This document shows positions 1 to 4,872 of a stretch of 5,940 bases of DNA, piece after piece. Under the pieces are notes generated by a model, which had not been told where the DNA came from, did no database searches, and saw only the letters and a list, made by a program, of their open reading frames with translations. Every line of letters starts with the position of its first letter. Position 1 is the first letter of the stretch. The stretch comes from Paracoccaceae bacterium (lineage in GTDB: Bacteria > Pseudomonadota > Alphaproteobacteria > Rhodobacterales > Rhodobacteraceae): contig RFZH01000145.1 of the NCBI GenBank assembly GCA_009920815.1, positions 1 to 5,940 of the forward strand, read 5' to 3'. The translations under genes and the position numbers were made by a program.

Positions 1-321
1 GATTTCTTTGCACAGCGCCTTGCGCGCGTGGCCCATATTGGCCATGACACATGGATCGGCCATAATGCGGTTATCAAACCCGATGTTATCATCGGCCACG
101 GGGCGATTGTGGCTTCTTCGGCTGTTGTGACGAAAAACGTCGATCCCTATTCCATCGTGGCAGGGATCCCCGCCGTTCCTATCCGCGACCGTTTCCCCCG
201 CGATATTGCGGATCGCATAATGGCATTGGCGTGGTGGGATTGGGATCATCAAACCCTGCGCGACCGCCTGCACGATTTTCGCAAACTGCCGATCGCGGCA
301 TTTTTAGAAAAATACGAATAA
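1..321 (+). CDS. Hexapeptide-repeat acyltransferase of the phosphonate-metabolism family, 3' part (5' end outside window)
   Basis: The reading frame is open from base 1 and ends in TAA, giving the last 106 residues of a protein that begins upstream. The GTG at base 28 is an internal codon, not a convincing start. The visible part has left-handed beta-helix hexapeptide repeats (HIGHDTWIGHNAVI, VIIGHGAIVASSAVV, then the PYSIVAGIPA turn typical of this fold), followed by a C-terminal tail with WWDW and an AFLEKY ending. That tail resembles the hexapeptide transferases found in alphaproteobacterial C-P lyase clusters (the TIGR03308-type phosphonate metabolism protein, about 200 aa). The natural substrate of that family is not firmly known. 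A role like E. coli PhnO, N-acetylating aminoalkylphosphonates, is an inference from context. It lies on the same strand as phnG but is separated from it by phnF, and is convergent with phnF. Other hexapeptide acetyltransferases (serine or sugar) are less likely given the tail and neighbours. Confidence 0.8.
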   Translation, partial: DFFAQRLARVAHIGHDTWIGHNAVIKPDVIIGHGAIVASSAVVTKNVDPYSIVAGIPAVPIRDRFPRDIADRIMALAWWDWDHQTLRDRLHDFRKLPIAAFLEKYE

Positions 322-326
322 TTCGT
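301..326 (-). terminator. Possible weak intrinsic terminator of phnF
   Basis: Read on the minus strand just after the phnF stop, there is a short inverted repeat ACGAA-TTA-TTCGT (314-326) followed directly by an A and five T (complement of 305-301 region plus the A-run at 308-312). The stem is only 5 bp and AT-rich, so this is a weak candidate. It overlaps the stop codon of the convergent acyltransferase gene. No T-run follows the hairpin on the plus strand, so it would not act as a conventional terminator for the acyltransferase transcript. Confidence 0.3.
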
Positions 327-328
327 GC

Positions 329-1033
329 CTAAGCGACAGTCAGCGCCACTTTGTTCGCCGCAAAATAGGTGATCCCGTATTCGATAGGGGTGCCATCGAC
401 GTCGGTATTGATCCCAACAGTTCGCAATACTGGATCGCCCTGGTGCATCCGTAAATGCAGCGCAAGAGTTGCATCTGCCAATTCCGCCGTGATCCGCGTT
501 TCGCGGCGCAGATAATCGTCAACCCCACACATCCGCAGCGCCGCCGTAACTGATGATGTCGCCTCAAATGCAGTAGCCAGATCAGGGAAACGGGAAACGG
601 AAAAAATACTGACAAAATGCGCCAATACCGCGGATCCCGAGAGGGACAATCCTTCGTAAACCAGCACAGGATCGCCAACCCCAACACCTAAAGCACCTGC
701 CTCGACCCGATCGCTGCGGCGTATTTCAATGCGGAGCCTTTGTTTGCCCGCCAATTTGCCCGTCGCTGCGATGTTTTGGTGAAACCGAACACGTTTGCCA
801 ATGGGGTAATCGGTCGGTCTTTGCACCACAAACACCCCCGACCCGCGGCGTGTATGCAGGATCCCTTGGTCAGCCAGTGCCGCAATCGCACGGCGCACGG
901 TGTGACGGTTAACCCCAAACCGCTCGGCCAAAATAGCCTCCGTCGGCAGCTTGGCCCCTTCGGGATAATGGCCCAGAGCAATGTCACTTTGCAATGTCTT
1001 GGCAATTGTCGCCCAAATCAAAGGTTTCGCCAT
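329..1033 (-). CDS. phnF: PhnF, GntR/HutC-family transcriptional repressor of the phn operon
   Basis: This is a 234-residue regulator, close to the usual size of PhnF (about 240 aa). Residues 5-70 form a GntR winged helix-turn-helix: the GAKLPTEAILAERFGVNRHT segment holds the recognition helix, followed by VRRAI and the RRGSGVFV wing. PTDYPIGKRVRFHQN (73-87) corresponds to the PFDYPL..RFSQN segment of E. coli PhnF. The rest (about 88-234) is a UTRA effector domain of the HutC subfamily, with GDPVL repeated at 120-124 and 199-203 and a late PIEYG motif. The ATG at 1033 places the HTH at the expected distance from the N-terminus; a weak GGTGA lies just upstream. The gene is divergent from phnG and 94 bp from its start, the classic position for a local repressor acting on the shared intergenic region. 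The ligand is unknown; a phosphonate or pathway intermediate is an inference. Some PhnF proteins (mycobacterial) respond to phosphate status. Confidence 0.93.
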   Translation of the reverse strand: MAKPLIWATIAKTLQSDIALGHYPEGAKLPTEAILAERFGVNRHTVRRAIAALADQGILHTRRGSGVFVVQRPTDYPIGKRVRFHQNIAATGKLAGKQRLRIEIRRSDRVEAGALGVGVGDPVLVYEGLSLSGSAVLAHFVSIFSVSRFPDLATAFEATSSVTAALRMCGVDDYLRRETRITAELADATLALHLRMHQGDPVLRTVGINTDVDGTPIEYGITYFAANKVALTVA

Positions 1034-1034
1034 C

Positions 1035-1058
1035 GTGTCACCAAATCTTCACAAATCT
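1035..1058. repeat. Direct repeats next to the phnF start; weak Pho-box candidate
   Basis: TCAC occurs at 1038 and 1049, an 11-bp period, and CAAATCT at 1042 and 1052. The arrangement GTGTCAC-4 nt-TCTTCAC has the architecture of a PhoB box (two 7-mers like CTGTCAT spaced by 4), with a good first half (TGTCA) and a poor second half. phn operons are PhoB-regulated in many proteobacteria, which makes this worth naming. Against it, the box sits roughly 43 bp upstream of the best phnG -10, not at the usual distance of about 10 bp. PhnF autoregulation or chance are alternatives. Confidence 0.3.
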
Positions 1059-1069
1059 CATGTTGCCCC

Positions 1070-1082
1070 ATTTGCGGCAAAT
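1070..1082. promoter_or_regulatory. Palindrome ATTTGC-G-GCAAAT, candidate repressor operator
   Basis: This is a perfect odd inverted repeat with 6-bp arms around one central base. It covers the -35 hexamer of the predicted phnG promoter, where a bound dimeric regulator would block RNA polymerase. GntR-family proteins bind as dimers to short symmetric sites of this size, so PhnF is the obvious candidate. The sequence does not follow the generic GntR consensus (GT...AC), so the assignment to PhnF rests on position and symmetry only. Confidence 0.45.
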
Positions 1083-1100
1083 CTGTATGATTAGTATAGT
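1072..1100 (+). promoter_or_regulatory. Predicted sigma70-type promoter of the phnG operon
   Basis: The -35 element is TTGCGG (1072-1077) and the -10 element is TATAGT (1095-1100, 5 of 6 matches to TATAAT), with an ideal 17-bp spacer. Transcription would start near 1107, leaving a leader of about 20 nt before the ATG at 1128. A second TATAGT (1103-1108) is 8 bp downstream but lacks a matching -35. This promoter also argues against the earlier ATG at 1113, which would be only a few bases from the transcript start. Confidence 0.55.
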
Positions 1101-1108
1101 TGTATAGT
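1094..1108. repeat. Tandem direct repeat GTATAGT-T-GTATAGT
   Basis: A 7-mer is repeated with an 8-bp period over the predicted -10 region. It shares the GTATAG core with the mycobacterial PhnF site as I recall it (TGGTATAGACCA). It may be part of an operator, or simply AT-rich promoter sequence with two overlapping -10 hexamers. Confidence 0.4.
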
Positions 1109-1127
1109 AATAATGGCAAGATGTCTA

Positions 1128-1583
1128 ATGACCAATCTCACCTCAGACCAAAAGACACGTCAGGCATGGATGGGCCTTTTGGCCAAGGCTCAAACAGACG
1201 ACCTTGGGCACCGCTTTTCCGCGTTGACCAACCTGCCCGATTTTAAATGGTTACAGCCCCCTGAAATCGGCGCAGTCATGGTGCGCGGTCGCATGGGCGG
1301 GGTTGGTGCGCCGTTCAATTTGGGCGAAATGTCGGTGACACGCTGTGCCTTGATGATAGCCTCTGGTGAGGTCGGGCATGCCTATGTCCAAGGACGCAGC
1401 AAGGTACATGCGGAACAGGCCGCGATGATTGATGCGCTGATGCAGACAGAGCGCGCCGACGAAGTGCGCGCCGCCGTCTTGGTCCCGATTGCCGCAAGCC
1501 GCGCCGCATCACACCAAACCCGCGCCGAAAAGGCCGCCGCAACCAAGGTTGATTTCTTTACCCTTGTCAGAGGAGAAGATTGA
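1128..1583 (+). CDS. phnG: PhnG, C-P lyase core complex subunit
   Basis: This 151-residue protein matches PhnG in length (E. coli 150 aa) and motifs: WMGLLAKA near the N-terminus, RGRMGG (53-58) followed by FNLGEM and TR, the YVQGRSKVHAEQAAMIDALM block (86-105), and the C-terminal VDFFTLVRG. PhnG is part of the PhnGHIJ core complex in the cytoplasm. With PhnI, PhnH and PhnL it supports transfer of a phosphonate onto ribose C1 of ATP with release of adenine. It has no independent catalytic motif. I chose the ATG at 1128 over the in-frame ATG at 1113 because its N-terminus matches E. coli PhnG in length, GGCAAG lies 7 bases before it as a weak ribosome site, and the predicted transcript would start too close to 1113. 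It is the first gene of the operon and its TGA shares one base with the phnH ATG. Confidence 0.95.
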   Translation: MTNLTSDQKTRQAWMGLLAKAQTDDLGHRFSALTNLPDFKWLQPPEIGAVMVRGRMGGVGAPFNLGEMSVTRCALMIASGEVGHAYVQGRSKVHAEQAAMIDALMQTERADEVRAAVLVPIAASRAASHQTRAEKAAATKVDFFTLVRGED

Positions 1584-2152
1584 TGGAGCTTAGATCCTTA
1601 TCAGGTGGGTTTGAAAACGCCCCTATTGACGCATCCCGTGCCTTTCGTGCTGTGTTAAACGCCATGGCGCGGCCTGGGGTGATCGAACCTATCACGGGTG
1701 CGCAGGGCCCTGCGCCCATGTCATCGGCCATGGCGACGGTTATGTTGACCCTATGCGATCCTGAAACGCCCATCTATCTGGCGGCGTCGCACGATACCCC
1801 CGATATTCGTGATTGGATCGCCTTTCATATCGGAGCGCCCATCGTGACCGCCGACAAGGCCGCGTTCGCGATTGGAACATGGGATACGCTGTGTCCTGTG
1901 ACGCAATTCCCGATTGGCACATCTGAATATCCTGATCAATCTGCAACAGTGATTGTGGATGTCGAACATCTTGATCAACACGGCGCCACCCTGCGGGGGC
2001 CAGGTATCAAAGATACCGCGCAGCTGAATTTACCCGACGTAGTGGCATTTCAAATGAACGCCGTCCTGTTCCCCTTGGGGTTGGATTTCATCCTGACAGC
2101 GGGCGACCAAGTGGCCGCGCTGCCGCGCACAACCAAAGTTGAGGTGGTCTAA
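1583..2152 (+). CDS. phnH: PhnH, C-P lyase core complex subunit
   Basis: This 189-residue protein (E. coli PhnH 194 aa) shows the family pattern: an N-terminal GFENAPIDASRAFRAVLNAMARPG segment, LTLCDPETPIYL (56-66), FHIGAP (81-86), the LRGPGI turn (137-142), and the strongly conserved C-terminus FPLGLDFILT...ALPRTTKVEV. PhnH is a dimeric subunit related in fold to PLP-dependent transferases but lacking the cofactor site, and it sits in the PhnGHIJ core. It is needed with PhnG, PhnI and PhnL for the first step, the nucleophilic exchange of adenine by a phosphonate. The start is the ATG at 1583, which overlaps the phnG stop by one base. AGGAG at 1571-1575 is a strong ribosome site with a 7-base spacer. 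The TTG one codon upstream is not needed. The TAA at the end shares one base with the phnI ATG, implying translational coupling. Confidence 0.95.
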   Translation: MELRSLSGGFENAPIDASRAFRAVLNAMARPGVIEPITGAQGPAPMSSAMATVMLTLCDPETPIYLAASHDTPDIRDWIAFHIGAPIVTADKAAFAIGTWDTLCPVTQFPIGTSEYPDQSATVIVDVEHLDQHGATLRGPGIKDTAQLNLPDVVAFQMNAVLFPLGLDFILTAGDQVAALPRTTKVEVV

Positions 2153-3237
2153 TGTATGTTGCTGTAAAGGGCGGCGAACGCGCCATTGACAACGCGCATG
2201 AATGGCTGGCCGAAGAACGTCGCGGCGACACAGATATCGCCGAGTTGTCGATTGCGCAGATCCGTGAACAATTGGCGTTAGCGGTGAACCGTGTAATGGC
2301 CGAAGGATCGCTTTATGATCCCGATCTTGCGGCTCTCGCGATCAAGCAATCTCGCGGGGATTTGATAGAAGCGATTTTTCTTATCCGTGCCTATCGCACA
2401 ACCCTGCCCCGGATAGGACATTCCAAACCGATAGAAACCAGCGATATGGCCTGTGACCGCCGCATTTCGGCAACCTTCAAGGACTTGCCAGGGGGGCAAA
2501 TCCTTGGGCCAACTTTTGATTATACGCATCGCCTATTGGATTTCAAACTGGCGGCCGAGGGCAAGGCCCCTGTTGCGCAAACGCGGGAAACAGATGTCGA
2601 TCGTATGCCGCGTGTAACGGATTTTCTGAACCAAGACGGGTTGATACAAACCGAAACTCCAACCGATACCTCCCCCCCCGACCTTACACGCCAACCAATG
2701 CAATTTCCTGCAGGTCGCCCACTGCGTCTACAAAACCTAACGCGCGGGGACGAGGGGTTTGTTTTGTCAATAGCCTATTCAACACAGCGTGGATACGCGC
2801 GCAACCATCCTTTTGTTGGCGAATTACGCATCGGCAGGGTCGTGGTTGAAATGGATATTCCCGCCCTCGGGTTTGCCGTGGACATTGGCGAAATTACCGT
2901 GACCGAATGCGAAACAGTGAACCAATTCACCGGGTCAAAAACCGAACCTGCCCAATTTACACGCGGCTATGGCTTGGTCTTTGGCCAAACAGAACGCAAA
3001 GCTATTTCAATGGCATTGGTGGATCGTGCATTGCGATGGGAGGAGCTTGGCGAAGACAACATGGGCGCCCCTGCCCAAGACGAAGAATTTGTCCTCGCCC
3101 ATTCCGACAACATTCAGGCAACGGGGTTTTTGGAACATATCAAACTGCCCCACTATGTCGATTTCCAATCAGAATTGGAATTGGTCCGCAAACTCCGCCG
3201 CGAAACCGCAGACGCAACAAAAGAGGCCGCAGAATGA
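2152..3237 (+). CDS. phnI: PhnI, C-P lyase nucleosidase subunit
   Basis: This 361-residue protein (E. coli 354 aa) is a full-length PhnI. The N-terminus MYVAVKGGERAI is characteristic. Further family signatures are RIGHSKPI (87-94), RRISATFKDLPGGQ (103-116), LGPTFDYTHRLLDF (118-131), GYARNHPFVGELR (214-226), CETVNQFTG (253-261) and the C-terminal LAHSDNIQATGFLEHIKLPHYVDFQSE region (315-341). His329 and His334, spaced as in HxxxxH, correspond to the His pair assigned to a metal site near the PhnI-PhnJ interface in the E. coli structure. PhnI alone is a purine ribonucleosidase; with PhnG, PhnH and PhnL it makes the ribose 1-phosphonate 5'-triphosphate. A GAGGTGG ribosome site (2141-2147) lies within the end of phnH. 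The ATGA overlap couples it to phnJ. An uninterrupted C8 tract lies at codons 174-176 in the variable middle segment; the frame is intact through it. Confidence 0.96.
   Translation: MYVAVKGGERAIDNAHEWLAEERRGDTDIAELSIAQIREQLALAVNRVMAEGSLYDPDLAALAIKQSRGDLIEAIFLIRAYRTTLPRIGHSKPIETSDMACDRRISATFKDLPGGQILGPTFDYTHRLLDFKLAAEGKAPVAQTRETDVDRMPRVTDFLNQDGLIQTETPTDTSPPDLTRQPMQFPAGRPLRLQNLTRGDEGFVLSIAYSTQRGYARNHPFVGELRIGRVVVEMDIPALGFAVDIGEITVTECETVNQFTGSKTEPAQFTRGYGLVFGQTERKAISMALVDRALRWEELGEDNMGAPAQDEEFVLAHSDNIQATGFLEHIKLPHYVDFQSELELVRKLRRETADATKEAAE
3221..3237 (+). repeat. 17-nt junction repeat, copy 1 (phnI-phnJ)
   Basis: AAGAGGCCGCAGAATGA is identical to bases 4084-4100. It encodes the last residues of PhnI (EAAE plus stop), supplies a ribosome site (AAGAGG, 7 bases before ATG) and holds the ATGA overlap that starts phnJ. 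Confidence 0.85.
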
Positions 3238-4100
3238 GCGATTATAATTTTGCCTATCTGGACGAGCAAACCAAACGCATGATCCGCCGCGCGATCTTAA
3301 AAGGGGTTGCGATACCGGGGTATCAAGTTCCCTTTGCCAGTCGCGAAATGCCGATGCCCTATGGCTGGGGAACGGGCGGGGTTCAAGTATCTGCCGCCTG
3401 TTTGACGCCCGAGGATACGTTCAAAGTTATCGATCAAGGTGCAGATGACACCACAAACGCGGTCTCAATTCGCAAGTTTTTCGAATTCACCGCAGGGGTT
3501 GCTGTAACCGAACACACGGGCGAGGCAACAGTGATTCAAACCCGTCACCGCATCCCCGAAGAACCGCTGCGAGAGGATCAAATCCTGGTGTATCAGGTGC
3601 CAATCCCGGAACCCTTGCGATTTTTGGAACCCCGCGAAACGGAAACGCGCAAAATGCACGCGCTTGAGGAATATGGCCTGATGCATGTAAAGCTCTACGA
3701 AGATATCTCGCGTCACGGCAATATTGCGACCTCTTATGCCTATCCGGTTAAGGTCGAGGGACGGTATGTAATGGACCCCTCGCCCATCCCAAAATTTGAC
3801 AATCCAAAACTGGAAATGGCCGCGATCCAGCTTTTTGGCGCAGGTCGGGAACAGCGCATATATGCTATCCCGCCCTATACCCAAGTTATAAGCCTGGATT
3901 TCGAAGATTACCCCTTTGATCCGTCAAAGGCAGATCATCCCTGTGATTTATGCGGGGCCGAACATACCTATTTGGACGAAGTCATCATCGACGACGCAGG
4001 CGGGCGCATGTTTGTGTGTTCCGACACCGATTATTGCGCGGGCCGCCAGGCAGATGGCCATCGCGGTCGTTTATCCCCAATACAAGAGGCCGCAGAATGA
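3234..4100 (+). CDS. phnJ: PhnJ, radical-SAM carbon-phosphorus lyase
   Basis: PhnJ cleaves the C-P bond of the 5-phosphoribosyl 1-phosphonate using a [4Fe-4S] cluster and S-adenosylmethionine, releasing the hydrocarbon (methane from methylphosphonate) and ribose 1,2-cyclic phosphate 5-phosphate. The 288-residue protein (E. coli 281 aa) is very close to the family: YNFAYLDEQTKRMIRRAI at the N-terminus, MPMPYGWGTGG (39-49), IDQGADDTTNAVSIR (66-80), QTRHRIPE (102-109), PIPEPLRFLEPRETETR (123-139), KLYEDI, YVMDPSPIPKFDNPK (178-192) and FGAGRE. The atypical cluster motif is complete: Cys237, Cys240 and Cys262 (CX2CX21C, not the usual CX3CX2C), with Cys268 matching the catalytic Cys272 of E. coli, and Gly29 in AIPGY matching radical Gly32. 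The ATG at 3234 overlaps the phnI stop (ATGA), has AAGAGG 7 bases upstream and gives the family N-terminus; the open frame further upstream is only out-of-frame phnI sequence. About eight extra residues at the C-terminus (ending IQEAAE) go beyond the E. coli protein. Confidence 0.97.
   Translation: MSDYNFAYLDEQTKRMIRRAILKGVAIPGYQVPFASREMPMPYGWGTGGVQVSAACLTPEDTFKVIDQGADDTTNAVSIRKFFEFTAGVAVTEHTGEATVIQTRHRIPEEPLREDQILVYQVPIPEPLRFLEPRETETRKMHALEEYGLMHVKLYEDISRHGNIATSYAYPVKVEGRYVMDPSPIPKFDNPKLEMAAIQLFGAGREQRIYAIPPYTQVISLDFEDYPFDPSKADHPCDLCGAEHTYLDEVIIDDAGGRMFVCSDTDYCAGRQADGHRGRLSPIQEAAE
4084..4100 (+). repeat. 17-nt junction repeat, copy 2 (phnJ-phnK)
   Basis: This is identical to bases 3221-3237 and plays the same triple role here: the PhnJ C-terminus (EAAE plus stop), the AAGAGG ribosome site and the ATGA overlap that starts phnK. 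The bases on both sides differ between the two copies. Confidence 0.85.
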
Positions 4101-4870
4101 CCAACCCCCTCTTTTCCGTGCGCGATGTCGCAAAATATTATGGGGGGCGGATTGGCTGTGCTGATGTGTCATTTGATCTCTACCCTGGCGAAGTCATGGG
4201 GATCGTGGGGGAATCTGGATCAGGAAAATCCACCCTGTTGAATTGCCTTGCGGGGCATTTGACCCCAGATGCCGGTCAGATCCTGTTTGACACACGCACC
4301 GGAGGGGTGCGCGATACACGCGAAATGTCCGAACCAGAACGGCGGATGTTGTCACGAACCGATTGGGCCTTTGTTCATCAACACGCGCGCGATGGGCTGC
4401 GCATGTCGGTTTCTGCGGGCGGTAATGTGGGCGAACGCCTGATGGCCGTTGGGGCGCGACGCTATGATACTATCCGCGCACAGGCGATTGATTGGCTGGG
4501 CCGTGTCGAAATTGACGAAAGCCGCATTGACGACCGCCCCACGGCCTTTTCTGGTGGGATGCAGCAGAGATTGCAAATTGCACGCAATTTGGTCACGGGG
4601 CCACGGTTGGTGTTTATGGATGAACCCACCGGCGGTTTGGATGTTTCTGTTCAGGCACGTTTGTTGGATTTGCTGCGCTCTCTGGTGCGGGAAATGGGCC
4701 TGTCTGCGATTATCGTGACTCATGATCTGGCGGTCGTGCGCCTGTTGGCGGATCGCCTTATGGTCATGAAATCTGGCTATGTGGTCGAAGCGGGCCTAAC
4801 GGATCAGGTTCTAGATGACCCGCAACACGCCTATACGCAACTCCTTGTGTCCTCTGTCTTACAGGTTTAG
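4097..4870 (+). CDS. phnK: PhnK, ABC-type ATPase of the C-P lyase complex
   Basis: This 257-residue ABC nucleotide-binding protein (E. coli PhnK 252 aa) has every motif: Walker A GESGSGKST (38-46), Q-loop Gln95 in FVHQH, the PhnK-typical SAGGN and GERLMA (106-117), signature SGGMQQR (152-158), Walker B LVFMDEP (171-177), D-loop GGLD, H-loop His209 in VTHD, and the C-terminal HAYTQLLVSSVLQ of the oligopeptide-transporter-like subfamily. Despite the resemblance to importer ATPases, there is no permease gene beside it. In E. coli PhnK binds the PhnGHIJ core at PhnJ, and later structures show PhnK and PhnL stacking there, so a role in opening or remodelling the core is likely. The start is the ATG at 4097, within the ATGA overlap with phnJ and 7 bases after AAGAGG. 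The frame is open upstream of it but reads only phnJ sequence. A 2-base gap separates its TAG from phnL. Confidence 0.96.
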   Translation: MTNPLFSVRDVAKYYGGRIGCADVSFDLYPGEVMGIVGESGSGKSTLLNCLAGHLTPDAGQILFDTRTGGVRDTREMSEPERRMLSRTDWAFVHQHARDGLRMSVSAGGNVGERLMAVGARRYDTIRAQAIDWLGRVEIDESRIDDRPTAFSGGMQQRLQIARNLVTGPRLVFMDEPTGGLDVSVQARLLDLLRSLVREMGLSAIIVTHDLAVVRLLADRLMVMKSGYVVEAGLTDQVLDDPQHAYTQLLVSSVLQV

Positions 4871-4872
4871 CC

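Larger units (their letters stand above)
1034..1127. promoter_or_regulatory. phnF-phnG divergent control region
   Basis: These 94 bases lie between the start codons of phnF (minus) and phnG (plus) and must carry control elements for both. They contain, left to right: two direct repeats near the phnF start (TCAC at 1038 and 1049, CAAATCT at 1042 and 1052, third CAAATCT at 1078), a 13-bp palindrome (1070-1082), and an AT-rich block with tandem GTATAGT (1094-1108). The minus strand also has TATACT-like -10 hexamers in the AT-rich block that could serve phnF, but I see no good matching -35. Confidence 0.75.

Noticed and set aside
28..30. GTG start giving a 97-residue acyltransferase
   Set aside because: The frame is open to base 1 and a hexapeptide transferase of this kind is about 200 residues, so the gene begins before the window.
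740..1090. Plus-strand open frame of 116 codons opposite phnF
   Set aside because: It is antisense to a well-supported phnF, has no recognisable domain and has no ribosome site.
1580..1582. TTG start for phnH
   Set aside because: The next codon is ATG, at 7 bases from AGGAG and in the common stop/start overlap, so it is the better start.
2907..3233. Upstream extension of the PhnJ frame by 109 codons
   Set aside because: This part is out-of-frame phnI sequence, rich in Arg and Cys and without similarity to PhnJ. The ATG at 3234 gives the family N-terminus and has a ribosome site.
3950..4096. Upstream extension of the PhnK frame by 49 codons
   Set aside because: It lies over the conserved cysteine region of phnJ in another frame and is Arg-rich. 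The ATG at 4097 matches PhnK length.
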